DNA of 64,000 nucleotides from Lamellibrachia columna (lineage: Eukaryota > Annelida > Polychaeta > Sabellida > Siboglinidae), in assembly GCA_963662155.1 (NCBI GenBank), contig OY759273.1, positions 27,392,066 through 27,456,065 of the forward strand. Reading direction: 5' to 3'. The stretch's first letter is position 1. Every line of letters begins with the position of its first letter. The translations under genes were made by a program, and so were the position numbers. Below are positions 1 through 15,007 of this stretch, in pieces. The notes beneath the pieces were generated by a model. The model was not told the DNA's origin, made no database searches, and saw only the letters and a list, made by a program, of their open reading frames with translations.

Positions 1-325
1 CACGAGCGGTGCATAACTCTGTCTAGAGCCAACACGTGGGTGTTTCAGTGTTTTCCTTATTCATAGTGCTACCAGACCACGAGCGGTGCATAACTCTGTC
101 TAGAGCCAACAAGTGGGTGTTTCAGTGTTTTCTTTCTTCATAGTGCTACCAGACCACGAGCGGTGCATAACTCTGTCTAGAGCCAACACGTGGGTGTTTC
201 AGTGTTTTCTTTCTTCATAGTGCTACCAGACCACGAGCGGTGCATAACTCTGTCTAGAGCCAACACCTGGGTGTTTCAGTGTTATGTTTCTCCAGAGTGC
301 TGCCAGACCACGAGCAATACATAAC
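1..325. repeat. 77-bp minisatellite, cut by left window edge
   Basis: Four nearly identical 77-bp units start at 1, 78, 155 and 232, each opening with CACGAGCGGTGCATAAC, followed by a decayed partial unit from about 309. Units differ at single bases. The array begins at the window edge, so its true length is unknown. Confidence 0.93.
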
Positions 326-521
326 TAAATTTCGCTCCCATCACAGTGGCGCGCCCTGTCGGATTGTATTGGAACAAGGAACGTGTGCTTGCTCATAATT
401 CCAATGACATTCCGATTCCGTTTTGAATTCAGGTACGCATGTGCGGATTCAGACCCTGATAAAGTTGGGTGATAAATTTCCTGAAACGACACCTATAGTT
501 ATCCAAATTGATACAACGTAT

Positions 522-673
<152 letters not shown>

Positions 674-1394
674 CTATGTAAGGTGAAGTATAACAACGGC
701 GCAGTGGCATTATTAGAGATTGGTCTCTCACGATGAGGGGAATTATCGGGGCAAGTTATATTTGTGGCACGGACGAACGAACCCCGTTTTTGAGAGAATT
801 TCTTTTAATTGTGAATATTTCTAGAAATCATCCCAGAAGCCCCGACTGACTGTGTACGCCGGAACCACCCTTTAGACAAAACCCGGGAACGTAGACGTAT
901 ACGTGTCATTGTATACATAAACTACAGTAGATTGTGCGTACGAAATATAAACCAAATAACATGAATATATTTTGTTTAGATATGTGAAGTATTTCGCAAA
1001 ATCGTGGTTTTGCAAATTCATGCCATCACCCATTGTCATACATTGGGTGATCCATCAACTTGGTGCGCCTTGCCACGGACACCCACTCAATCATCGTGCT
1101 TTGGAGCTTTCCTTGCCAGTTCCGAGTGACATTAAAGAGAGTCGCCGCTGCTATATCTGATGAAATCATGGCGAAGACAAAGCTCTATGATTCAGCTTTT
1201 CGCGGTGCAAACCTTCAGCACATGATTCTTCACACCGCTTTTTGTGGTCATAGGCATGCATGATACATCAAAGCAGCCACACCATTCGTCTTCCCTGCCA
1301 TAATACACCATCGTATGCTTGGTCGTGCATCTTTCCGATGTCCAAGCCGAGCTGCTTGACCACCTTTCGCATTTCGGCTGGATCTGCTCCTCTG
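674..1394. other. No gene recognised
   Basis: Unique-looking sequence between two arrays. I see no long open frame, splice-bounded exon or mobile-element protein in it. Confidence 0.6.
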
Positions 1395-2285
1395 TGTTTT
1401 ACGAGGCCTGCAGGACGTCATTGTTTTACGAGGCCTGCAGGACGTCATTGTTTTACGAGGCCTGCAGGACGTCATTGTTTTACGAGGCCTGCAGGACGTC
1501 ATTGTTTTACGAGGCCTGCAGGACGTCATTGTTTTACGAGGCCTGCAGGACGTCATTGTTTTACGAGGCCTGCAGGACGTCATTGTTTTACGAGGCCTGC
1601 AGGACGTCATTGTTTTACGAGGCCTGCAGGACGTCATTGTTTTACGAGGCCTGCAGGACGTCATTGTTTTACGAGGCCTGCAGGACGTCATTGTTTTACG
1701 AGGCCTGCAGGACGTCATTGTTTTACGAGGCCTGCAGGACGTCATTGTTTTACGAGGCCTGCAGGACGTCATTGTTTTACGAGGCCTGCAGGACGTCATT
1801 GTTTTACGAGGCCTGCAGGACGTCATTGTTTTACGAGGCCTGCAGGACGTCATTGTTTTACGAGGCCTGCAGGACGTCATTGTTTTACGAGGCCTGCAGG
1901 ACGTCATTGTTTTACGAGGCCTGCAGGACGTCATTGTTTTACGAGGCCTGCAGGACGTCATTGTTTTACGAGGCCTGCAGGACGTCATTGTTTTACGAGG
2001 CCTGCAGGACGTCATTGTTTTACGAGGCCTGCAGGACGTCATTGTTTTACGAGGCCTGCAGGACGTCATTGTTTTACGAGGCCTGCAGGACGTCATTGTT
2101 TTACGAGGCCTGCAGGACGTCATTGTTTTACGAGGCCTGCAGGACGTCATTGTTTTACGAGGCCTGCAGGACGTCATTGTTTTACGAGGCCTGCAGGACG
2201 TCATTGTTTTACGAGGCCTGCAGGACGTCATTGTTTTACGAGGCCTGCAGGACGTCATTGTTTTACGAGGCCTGCAGGACGTCAT
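1395..2285. repeat. 27-bp minisatellite, 33 essentially identical units
   Basis: Exactly 33 x 27 bp with no variant that I could find. Each unit packs overlapping palindromes: AGGCCT, CCTGCAGG and GACGTC. Because 27 is divisible by three and the unit has few stops, two plus frames and one minus frame run open for more than 330 codons, giving repeated nine-residue peptides such as MTSCRPRKT. I treat these as by-products of the array, not as genes. The lack of variation points to very recent expansion or strong homogenisation. Confidence 0.96.
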
Positions 2286-2460
2286 TGTTTCGTGTCGTCA
2301 AATGTGTCTTCAGAACCACATCGCAGTGATCCTCACCAGTGTCGAGATGGGTGGCGTCGTGGCGATGGCTTCTCAGTACAATATTCTGCTTTTCACTTAG
2401 AATAAACCGTCTTGACTACAGGCTGTAGCTTAAGGTGACTGACTCTTACACGTGTTTGCA

Positions 2461-2532
2461 AGCCTGCCAGCAGCCTGCCAGCAGCCTGCCAGCAGCCTGC
2501 CAGCAGCCTGCCAGCAGCCTGCCAGCAGCCTG
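2461..2532. repeat. 11-bp minisatellite
   Basis: About 6.5 units of CAGCCTGCCAG, directly downstream of the 27-bp array's right flank. Confidence 0.92.
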
Positions 2533-2745
2533 ACTAGTGGGAATTCACAAAAAAATGTACTGATAACAAGAATCCATTTTTCATTTAGTAATGGGTACTA
2601 CGGGAATAAGGCAAATTACTGGGACATGTGATATAAATAAAAGATAAAGGTGGGTGCCCGGGCACCTGATGGACACCTACTGGACATGAGGCGTTGTCTT
2701 CGGTTCTCATCGTGCCGCACTGTAGAAACGACATCCATTTAATTC

Positions 2746-2762
2746 ACGCTCGCACGCTCGCT

Positions 2763-2798
<36 letters not shown>

Positions 2799-2973
2799 CA
2801 GTACTGCACTTCACTTCACTGCACTGCACTGCACTGCACTGCACTGCACGCAAACACAAGCACAAGCACACGCACACGCACACGCACACGCACACGCACA
2901 CGCACACGCACACGCACACGCACACGCACACGCACACGCACACGCACACGCACACGCACACGCACACGCACAA
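2746..2973. repeat. Compound microsatellite: CACG, TGCAC and CACACG tracts
   Basis: Three simple repeats follow one another: a CACG tract (about 2755-2797), a TGCAC pentamer tract (about 2806-2850) and a long CACACG hexamer tract (about 2865-2972). Confidence 0.95.
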
Positions 2974-3536
2974 TAGAGGGTGGCAAAATCTGTTTTTATA
3001 TGGAACATTCCACTTCAGGTGTCTCAACCTCCCACTTACGTAGGTCAACTTCCCATTTCCTGCCACACAACATATATAATATCAAAATGTTGCTTATCCA
3101 AAGGGTATTGCAACTATATGTTATGCATGCATGTAGTGTTCTGCGGATTAAAAATAGTCTGAAGTAAGCGAGTGTATAACTAGCTCAGCAACGGTTATTA
3201 AACGCATTGTTTAATGGTAATGTATATTAAGCTATGGATGCTGGGGACGGGTCACTATTTATTTTTCCATTGGCGACAATCTTAGCGGTTTTTAATTCTG
3301 TTCGCAAATGTATATATTGAAAATCAAGTATGTTTATATTTTATTATGTCATCAAAATTCGTCAACTTCTGTAATTTTTTCTCTCCAGAAAATCAACATA
3401 ACAGATGCTCCCCATTAAATGGTGGCCAAAACAATTACATCATATCTTCATGCGCAAGGGCTCCTACAATCACTTGCACACGCATAAGTTGACAGCCAGT
3501 CACTAGAAATGTTTTATCTGGGCATAGCACAAATTT
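2974..3536. other. No gene recognised
   Basis: AT-rich unique sequence with no exon-like or element-like content that I can support. Confidence 0.55.
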
Positions 3537-3889
3537 CGTAGTCTTCAAATATGACCATACGTGGCGTAGTCCTCAAATATGACCATAAGTGGCGTAGTCC
3601 TCAAATATAACCATAAGTGTCATAGTCTTCAAATATAACCATAAGTGTCGTAGTCTTCAAATATAACCATAAGTGTCGTAGTCTTCAAATACAACCATAA
3701 GTGTCGTAGTCTTCAAATATAACCATAAGTGTCGTAGTCTTCAAATATAACCATAAGTGTCGTAGTCCTCAAATATAACCATAAGTGTCGTAGTCTTCAA
3801 ATATAACCATAAGTGTCGTAGTCCTCAAATATAACCATAAGTGGCGTAGTCCTCAAATATAACCATAAGTGTCGTAGTCCACAAATATG
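3537..3889. repeat. 28-bp minisatellite
   Basis: About 12 units built around GTAGTCTTCAAATATAACC with C/T, A/G and T/G variants. The units abut with no unique spacers, so this is not a CRISPR array. Confidence 0.93.
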
Positions 3890-4037
3890 GCCATACCCTT
3901 GTTAAAAAATTATTTTACAGGCAGCAAAACATTGCCAACACGAGGTACCGTCTAAAAATCACTGGCGCTATATTAGTATACCATCAACCCATATGTGAAA
4001 CAGTGATCTGTCCCCTCCTCCTGTAGCCAGCACGTAC

Positions 4038-4182
4038 CTGCGATGTAGAGTCCTTTACTGGCCTGGCACCGACTGAGAGCGACCGGCAGGCTGGTGATAG
4101 ACTGCCAACTGTTGACGGCAGGCGTGTAGCGTTCGGCACTGCTAATGAGACTCTCTCCGTCCGAACCACCGATTACGTACAC
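4038..4182 (-). CDS. Kelch-repeat exon fragment (kelch-like protein)
   Basis: Read on the minus strand, this encodes a kelch blade segment: VYVIGGSDGESLISSAERY followed by a tail with NSWQ and SLPVALSRCQA. The diagnostic kelch features are present: hydrophobic residues before a double glycine, then ERY about 12 residues later, then a W about seven residues after that. The exon ends at a good splice donor (GTACGT on the minus strand, just below 4038). Its upstream border runs into a 22-bp satellite whose unit resembles the exon's own first codons. No other kelch exon is visible in the window, so this is either one exon of a gene whose remainder lies elsewhere or a stranded fragment. Kelch-like proteins are usually substrate adaptors of Cullin-3 ubiquitin ligases; a BTB or BACK domain is not visible here, so that role is only inferred. 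Confidence 0.6.
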
Positions 4183-4452
4183 ACACGCGGCCGAGTACGT
4201 ACACACACGCGGCCGAGTACGTACACACACGCGGCCGAGTACGTACACACACGCGGCCGATTACGTACACACACGCGGCCGAGTACGTACACACACGCGG
4301 CCGATTACGTACACACACGCGGCCGAGTACGTACACACACGCGGCCGAGTACGTACACACACGCGGCCGAGTACGTACACACACGCGGCCGAGTACGTAC
4401 ACACACGCGGCCGAGTACGTACACACACGCGGCCGAGTACGTACACACACGA
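4175..4452. repeat. 22-bp minisatellite fused to the kelch exon
   Basis: About 12.5 units built on GTACACACACGCGGCCGA, mostly ending GAGT and sometimes GATT. The GATT form matches the kelch exon itself, where the same bases encode Val-Tyr-Val-Ile. The array appears to be a tandem amplification of the exon's upstream edge. Confidence 0.93.
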
Positions 4453-5149
4453 TTCTGGGTACATACATAATTAGCTAATTACGATGTCATCCGGGCATTT
4501 GACTAATTCATAAAATCAGAGTTATTATCAATTATTATCAATTGATTCGATGCAAATCGAATTAACTTTAACCTTTGATTACATTGACACTACTGTCACA
4601 CTGAAAAGTTAAATCAGACAAAGCAAATGTTTATTGTAGAATGTTGATAATGACGCTGTTTGGCTGCTGGCGCTTCACGAGAACATCTACACAAAATGGA
4701 CGAGAGTCGGATAAGCGAGACTAACAGATGCCGATTGTAAGTCCTGTCTTTATTATTATTATTCTTGTTGTTTTCGTTGTTAATGTTGTTGTAAAGAACG
4801 TCACAATACAAGAGCCGTACATGATAGAGGAAGTTGATTTTCCATAGTTATTTGAATTCATTTGAATTCCTAACTGTAGTATGGTGAACAGGTGTGTGCT
4901 CGTTTCCTTCGGCAACGAACGCCAACCTTCATTATATTACATGGTATTATTCAACACGATTCCTGCAAACGTTTGCTTACTTTCTCCTACCAGTACGACT
5001 GTCGGAGAGCATTGGAATGTAGTTGCAGGATGTTGGGCTCCTGTGTGACGTTTGTCATGTGGAAGTCCACAAGGCGGATCCCTGTGTTTTAACATAAGCG
5101 TGTCGCCTACAATGACACACGTTGTTTGCTATTTTTTAATGAAAATGTC
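4453..5149. other. No gene recognised
   Basis: AT-rich sequence with a short ATT/GTT-rich patch near 4750-4790. No supported coding or mobile element. Confidence 0.55.
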
Positions 5150-5221
5150 ATGTTGCTATAATTTTCCGCAAATTACAAACCATGTTTTTAAAGGGATCAT
5201 ATAGCTTATAAAAACAGCTCA

Positions 5222-6054
5222 CCGTGTCTCGCTCGCAGACTCACCATGTCTCGCTCGTAGACTCACCTTATCACGCTCCAAGATTCACCGTGTCTCGCTC
5301 GCACACTCACCGTGTCTCGCTCGCACACTCACCGTGTCTCGCTCGCACACTCACAGTGTCTCGCTCGCACACTCACAGTGTCTCGCTCGCACACTCACCG
5401 TGTCTCGCTCGCACACTCACCGTGTCTCGCTCGCACACTCACAGTGTCTCGCTCGCACACTCACAGTGTCTCGCTCGCACACTCACAGTGTCTCGCTCGC
5501 ACACTCACAGTGTCACGCTCGCACACTCACAGTGTCTCGCTCGCACACTCACCGTGTCTCGCTCGCACACTCACCGTGTCTCGCTCGCACACTCACCGTG
5601 TCTCGCTCGCACACTCACCGTGTCTCGCTCGCACACTCACAGTGTCTCGCTCGCACACTCACAGTGTCACGCTCGCACACTCACCGTGTCTCGCTCGCAC
5701 ACTCACCGTGTCTCGCTCGCACACTCACCGTGTCTCGCTCGCACACTCACCTTGTCTCGCTCGCACACTCACCGTGTCTCGCTCGCACACTCACCGTGTC
5801 TCGCTCGCACACTCACCGTGTCTCGCTCGCACACTCACAGTGTCTCGCTCGCACACTCACCTTGTCTCGCTCGCACACTCACCGTGTCTCGCTCGCACAC
5901 TCACAGTGTCTCGCTCGCACACTCACAGTGTCTCGCTCGCACACTCACAGTGTCTCGCTCGCACACTCACAGTGTCTCGCTCGCACACTCACAGTGTCAC
6001 GCTCGCACACTCACCGTGTCTCGCTCGCACACTCACAGTGTCTCGCTCGCCATG
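5222..6054. repeat. 22-bp minisatellite, about 37 units
   Basis: Units are built around TCTCGCTCGCACACTCAC, ending CGTG, AGTG or rarely TTGTG, with occasional TCACGCTCG variants. A roughly 70-bp flank left of the array (about 5150-5221, containing GTTGCTAT and AAACCATG) recurs right of it (about 6050-6114), followed by three decayed units to about 6172. The flank and satellite were therefore once part of a larger tandem unit. Confidence 0.94.
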
Positions 6055-6312
6055 TTGCTATGATGTTTTTCAAATTACGAACCATGGATTTAAAGAAATC
6101 ATAAAACAACTCACCTTGCCTCGTTCGCAGAATCACCGTGTCTCGCGTGCAGATTCACCGTGTCTAGCACGGGGCTTGTTCACCTTGATCCATTTGTCCA
6201 GAGTTGGTTCATACCTCAAAACGCCGTTCAATACTACTCTGTCCCGGTTGATGTCTCATGTGTACGAACATTGGTACATTACGTACATTGGTACATTACG
6301 AGAGCGCGCTGG

Positions 6313-6368
6313 CACACACGCATACACATCACACGCATACACATCACACGCATACACATCACACGCAA
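6313..6368. repeat. 15-bp short tandem repeat
   Basis: Three and a half units of CACACGCATACACAT. Confidence 0.9.
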
Positions 6369-8074
6369 AATATAAATGAATAAATATAATATTATTGGCA
6401 CATTTCACTCTCACTCCACCAGTATTTTGTCACTCTTTAAATTCAATCCGTGCAAGCCTGTACCTGTAACATAGATATGTATGCCGCCGGAAACTATTCA
6501 GCCGTGGTGACATCTGGGACACAGTAGGTCCTTCAGCCACAGCACAGTCTTCGTCTAAATTAGAGGTTGCATAAACCAATATAATTTTACTGACATATTT
6601 ACCAGAATATGGTTAGAAAATGCAACTGTTTTGAAATAAGTATAATATTATACTCAGATCGGTATATTTGAATTTGCATTCATCACTAATTCACAAAACC
6701 GAAATCCGACATTAATTTCGTATCCACTGTCTCCTGTTGTGTTTTACTTCGACCTTACCATATCCAGTACCTTTTTTCAAAACATGGAGTGAGGAAACCA
6801 GGGAAACATTTACATCCTGAAATTAAGACTGCAATGTAAAATATAAACAGTTGGTGGGCCATTGTGATTCAAGTAATAAAATGGGTTCCCGGGCACCTGG
6901 TGGACACCCTTTTTCTGATCATGAATGATCAGCATGAGAGGCCGGCTGTCTGAAACGTGACAGTTTCTGAGGTGTCAACATTCGGGCAGTAAATACCACT
7001 TTTTGCCCTTCGTCCCGCTTTTTGGACGAAGTGCCCTGTTTTTTTATATTTTCAAAAACAAACTAAATTATCACTAAAATCGATCTCTCTGTTGCACACG
7101 AGGCCATTCTGGGCACATTTGATGTCTTTAGCGCCAAGAAAGTTGAGCGGAAGAGGATGTTTCCGGCTTTTCATGCGCATTTTACCATTTTTTCTTGAGA
7201 ATTTGGATACCTAGAGTAAGGTGGGGCATAACGCCCAGTGTACGAGTCATACATAGCTACCACGTCTCACACATTTGGCGTGAGACTCACTCATTTCGCT
7301 TCCATCTCACGCACTCACGCAGCTATCTGTACATATCACACACATTGGCCGTTTCAATGAATAATTAATACAAACAAGCTTATTTCCATGCACCCTCTGG
7401 TAGCGCAGACCGTCCAGGGGGTCCCCGGGGTTATTCTTATCGTAGTCGCTGGCGTCGCGCGTAAACGCCACTTATAGATTCACACATGATTATCGACAGA
7501 CAGCCCGCGTGCCAGCCCCATGTATCCCTCTCAGGGTGATCATGATCACGGGTATGGTTGGGGCGTGTTACGGGAGCTGGTTCCGCGCCTCGTTGGCGCA
7601 CTGACTGTCAAACTGGCAATCGACCGACCCTTGACATTTGAGCCAACAAATTATTTGCTTATTAAAAATATATATTGTTTTCACTTGGTGTCCTACCTGC
7701 TGGGAAACTGGACACCCTTTTCAGTGTTTGTATCCTGCCAATATCTCTTCCATGTTCCTCGACACAACATGGCAGCTCTGGTCATCTCTCTAGACACGAT
7801 AAGCTCAAAGGAAATAATATACAACGTAAAAAAAAAAAGTCAAACTGTGGTTAACTGGAGGTCTTTGTGTGTGTTGGTGCCATGTTGCTCTCGATTCACT
7901 TACTTACACTCGCCATCATTAAAGTTTATAACGTTATTATATATTTTGTTTTTAAAAAGGTCAAAAAAGGATTATTTTATCCCTGAGACGACCAAGGTGT
8001 GTACGCAAGTAACATGTAGGTAAATTATTTGTCATGCCAAAGGTATTTAAAAGTGTCTAGAAGATCACCTCTCA
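6369..8074. other. No gene recognised
   Basis: About 1.7 kb with no supported gene. A 167-codon open frame at 7520-8023 shows no recognisable domain, unusual composition and no splice context, so I do not call it. A short palindromic motif, CCCGGGCACCTG, near 6890 also occurs near 2660. Confidence 0.5.
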
Positions 8075-8140
8075 TCCACTCTACTATATGTTTCAGAATG
8101 TTGGCGTATGACTAAACAGATCAGATATAATTTTCAACCT
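8075..8140 (+). mobile_element. Tiny RTE-like LINE relic
   Basis: The stretch around TGTTGGCGTATGACTAAACAG closely matches part of the better-preserved reverse-transcriptase tail at 17975-18275 (codons for ECWRMT). It is cut short by the GT microsatellite. Confidence 0.5.
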
Positions 8141-8156
8141 TCCAAGAATCGGCCAC

Positions 8157-8402
<246 letters not shown>

Positions 8403-8545
8403 TTAAAGAGAGCGTAAAAGTTTAACCATAACTACAATTATTATTAATTACAGTAATAGTATCAAACAACATATATCCTATAGCTAATTGAAGAAAAATG
8501 CATTACTGATAATAAAAATTGCTCGTGCGCAGTTGGGTTGAGACC

Positions 8546-9232
8546 GGGGGACCATGGACCATGGCGATGGATCTGGATCGGTGTCGGATCACACCGGGGG
8601 ACCACGGATCATGGGGGTGGATCTGGATCGGTGTTGGATCACACCGGGGGACCACGGACCATGGCGATGGATCTGGATCGGTGTCGGATAACACCGGGTC
8701 ACCACGGACCATGGCGTGGGATCCGGATCGATGACGGATCACACTGGGGGACTACGGACCATGGCGATGGATCTGGATCGGTGTCGGATCACACAGGGGG
8801 ACCACGGACCATGGCGATGGATCTGGGTCGGTGTTGGATCACACCGGGTGACCACGGACCATGGTGTTGGATCTGGATCAGTTTCGGATCACACCGGGAG
8901 ACCACGGACCATGGCATTGGATCTGGATCGGTGTCGGATCACACCGGGGGACCACGGACCATGGCGATGGATCTGGATCAGATCACACAGGGGGACCACT
9001 GACCATGGCGATGGATCTGGATCGGTGTCGGATCACACTGGGGGACCACGGACCATGGCTATGGATCTGGATCGGTGTCGGATCACACCGGGGACCACGG
9101 ACCATGGCAATGGATCTGTTTCGGTGTCGGATCATACCGGGGGACCACGGACCATGGCGATGGATCTGGATCGGTGTCGGATCACACCGGGGACCACGGA
9201 CCATGGCAATGGATCTGGATCGGTGTCGGATC
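8546..9232. repeat. About 50-bp GC-rich minisatellite
   Basis: Roughly 13-14 units, each with GGACCACGGACCATGG and GATCTGGATCGGTGTCGG. Units vary by substitutions and by 1-bp or larger indels; one near 8970-8990 is shortened. Open frames of 80-200 codons here are by-products. Confidence 0.94.
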
Positions 9233-9379
9233 ACAGAAAGTATGTCTTTCTGGAGAATGGGACATCCATGTATAAGACTTTTTTAATTGCTACAAACACA
9301 TCTTTTTTAGAGTAACATTTTCTGATATTCTAATATATACATTTGCATATACATATATTTATTATTATTTTATTACTAT

Positions 9380-10843
<1,464 letters not shown>

Positions 10844-10999
10844 ATGTTTGAGGAATCATCATCATGTTCGACGACAAGCGGGACTTGGGACAGTATTTCG
10901 AACGGAGACATTCCTTGCCAGGAAGTCTTAGTGCATTACAAGGAAAAGTTGAAGTCTCTAACCACCGACTACCGAGCCCGAGCCGAGGCCACCTCCTAA
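10844..10999 (+). CDS. Unrecognised 51-codon open frame, possible coding relic
   Basis: An ATG-started frame of 51 codons begins MFEESSSC, contains a serine/threonine-rich stretch and then a helix-like segment ([20 protein letters not shown]), and stops with TAA. Base composition is more balanced than its surroundings. About 40 bp further, 11035-11097 reads [20 protein letters not shown] in a different frame before a possible donor, so the whole may be a decayed or frameshifted exon. I do not recognise the family; chance is a fair alternative. Confidence 0.25.
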   Translation: MFEESSSCSTTSGTWDSISNGDIPCQEVLVHYKEKLKSLTTDYRARAEATS

Positions 11000-11102
11000 G
11001 GCTAAGTACAATATGAAGAGGAACGACTGATTTTGACATGGTGACAGCGATGGCCGATGACATTGAAGTCGATAAACTTCACAAAGCCATGAAGTATAGG
11101 TA

Positions 11103-12159
<1,057 letters not shown>

Positions 12160-15007
12160 TATTTTGACCCAATTCCAAGGTAACTTTAAAAGTTACCTAG
12201 AGGTGTCTCAAGCAGAACAAGAGGCCACTAGCACAGATAAACCAATATCAAATCATCCGAAAAACATCTCTGAGAAAGGTTATAGATGCGTATGTTTAAA
12301 TGCAAGGAGCATAGTAAATAAGAAAAACGAATTAAACATTATGGTAGAAGATATTGACCCTCACATAATTGGTACAACTGAATCATGGGCCAACATAGAT
12401 ATAACAGATGCTGAATTAGGACTGACAGGATATGTAATGTTTAGGAAAGATCGAATAGGAAGAAGGGGCAGGGGAGTTATTTTATATGTTAAAGAATCTA
12501 TTAAAGGAAGTTAGGAAAGGGGAATGTATCATAATGGGAGATTTTAACCATGGACACATACAATGGAATTCTCTAGAGAGCACAGGGATTGAGGACCAAC
12601 AATTTCTATTTTTAATCCAGGATAGCTTTCTTACTCAGCATGTACTAGAACCAACCAGGGGAGAAAATGTATTAGATATAGTTTTGTCATCACAAAAAGA
12701 ATTAGTGGACAATGTAAAAATATTTGAACCATTGGGTAATAGTGACCATAATCAAATACATTTTGATATCAAAGTAAAATCAGAAAGTAAAAATAAGAAA
12801 ACGTACAAGAGAAACTTCCACAAAGGTAACTACAAAGATATGAGAAAATACTTAGCAAAGCTAGATTGGAATAACATGCTGATGAATAAGACCACAATTG
12901 AATGTTGGAATATTCTAAAATATGAAATTGAGAGTATCATCAATAAATTTGTTCCCTTCCAAAAACAAGGAAAATGGTGTAGAAAGAAACACTTGTCAAA
13001 AGAGGCTATTAGAAAAATAATGCTAAAACAAACTATGTGGAGGGTTTATAGGCGTACCAGAAAGGAAGAAGACTATGCAAATTACAAAGAGGCACTTAAT
13101 GCAGCTACAAGTGAAATCAGACAATCTAAAAGAAGCTATGAGCAAAAACTAGCATGTGACATAAAAAATGACAGCAAGAGTTTTTATGCATATGTCAGGA
13201 GTAAACAAAACGTACAAGACAAGGTTGGACCTCTAGAAGACAGTGCTGGAAATATAATATCACAGGGGTTTTTAATGGCGGAAGACTTAAATGGTTACTT
13301 CAGTTCAGTGTTTACCAAAGAAGATATTAGTTCATTACCAGTTGCTGATGCTAAATTTCAGGGGGCTAAATCTGACTATTTAGGTCCGTTAGTTGTAACT
13401 CCAGAATTGGTAGATAAAGAAAATAAAGGCAATGAAGGATAACAAATCACCGGGAGTGGATGGGATTCCTCCAAAATTACTAATGGAAACAGTAGAACAA
13501 ATCAGTATACCACTTGCAAGATTATTCAACTTGTCATTAAAAGAGGGAGTTGTTCCGTTTGAATGGAAAGAAGCAAACATCATACCATTATTTAAAAAGG
13601 GTTCGAGAAATAAGTCAGAGAATTACAGACCAGTGAGTTTAACGTCAGTGATTTGTAAATTATTAGAAAGGTTAATTAAAGACCATATGGTGGACTTCCT
13701 CGTTAAGCATAAATTATTAAATTCATCTCAACATGGATTCCTTAAAGCGAGGTCATGCTTAACAAATATGTTATGTTTTTTGGAAGAAATCACTAAGTGG
13801 ATAGACGTGGGATCGCCAGTAGATATTATCTACTTAGATTTTCAGAAAGCTTTTGACAAAGTGCCACATCAAAGATTACTACTTCAATTAAAAGCCCATG
13901 GTATCGGGGATAGCATAACTGACTGGATAGAACAATGGCTGACTGACAGAAGACAACGAGTTGTAGTAGATGGAGAAGTTTCAAATTGGAAATCGGTTTT
14001 GAGTGGGGTACCTCAAGGATCAGTATTAGGACCTATATTATTCTTAATTTATATCAATGACTTGGACGGCAGTATAACAAGTAATGTACTGAAATTTGCG
14101 GATGACACAAAACTGTTTAGAAAGGTTAATACTGATGGTGATAAACAACATTTACAAAACGATCTAGACAGATTAGTGAAATGGTCTGAGAAATGGCAGA
14201 TGTTGTTCAATTTTGGGAAATGTAAATGCCTACATACAGGACATGGGAACTTGAATGTAAACTATAAAATGGGAGATACTGTTCTGGGTACTACTGTAAA
14301 AGAAAAGGACTTAGGAGTTACAATAAGCGCTGATATGAAAGTTTCAGAGCAGTGTGGTATTGCAGCTTCAAAGGGTAATCAAATTCTTGGATTGATTAGA
14401 AGAAACATAACATACAAGGGAAAAAAGTTAATTATACCTCTTTATAAAGCAATAGTTAGACCTCATTTAGAATACTGTATACAAACATGGAGACCATATC
14501 GTAAGAAGGATATAGATACGCTTAATTATAATTACAAAGGAGAGCAACTAAAATTATTCCAGAACTGAGAGACCTTAGTTATGAAGAACGCCTGAAAGAA
14601 TGTGGTTTAACAACTCTAGAGACAAGGAGGTTAAGAGGAGATCAGATTGAAGTTTTTAAGATATTGAATGGGTATGAAAATATTGATAGAAATATGTTTT
14701 TCTCACTCAAGAAGGATAGCAGAACTAGAGGACATGAGGTAAAATTAGTAAAGGATCAATGTAGATTGAACATCAGGAAGCACTCTTTCTCACAGAGAAC
14801 AATAAATGAATGGAACAAATTGTCTACAGATTGTGTAACTGCTAGCAGCGTGAATATGTTTAAAAACAAGGTTGACACATATCTCAGGAGGGCGGGTTAT
14901 AAGTAGATGAACATTGTTGGACTCTCGATAAGCCAATGGCTTCTTTGTCCACTTGCCATCTGGGCCTTTGGCTTGGATGGCAAATCTTGTTAAATCTTGT
15001 TAAATAG
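12160..15007 (+). mobile_element. CR1-like non-LTR retrotransposon, longest copy, broken
   Basis: ORF2-type protein in pieces. An AP-endonuclease start (CLNARSIVNKKNEL, then TTESW) lies at about 12270-12510. The endonuclease C-terminal half (IMGDFNH, then GNSDHNQIHF) lies at about 12520-12780. A reverse transcriptase follows at 13432-14568 with NYRPVSLTSV, YLDFQKAFDKVPH, GVPQGSVLGP and the catalytic FADDT. A C-terminal segment at 14570-14906 ends RRAGYK and a stop. Breaks: an internal deletion with frame change near 12505 removes the middle of the endonuclease; frame shifts occur near 13432 and near 14530. The 3' end is a short GC-rich tail followed by two AAATCTTGTT units, the kind of short 3' repeat CR1-type elements carry instead of poly(A). 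The copy cannot encode a full protein. Three 3'-truncated relatives and two minus-strand tail pieces lie elsewhere in the window. Confidence 0.9.

Noticed and set aside
1248..2405. Three overlapping long open frames (336-381 codons) through the 27-bp array
   Set aside because: They consist of one nine-residue peptide repeated because the unit length is a multiple of three; no conserved domain or gene context.
3537..3889. Regular 28-bp repeats that could suggest a CRISPR array
   Set aside because: Units abut directly without unique spacers, no cas genes, and the genome is eukaryotic.
5222..6379. Open frames of 256-355 codons with SHTHRVSLAHS repeats
   Set aside because: Three frames are open at once through a 22-bp satellite; repeat artefact.
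7520..8023. 167-codon open frame
   Set aside because: No recognisable domain, AT-rich lysine/phenylalanine runs and no splice or promoter context.
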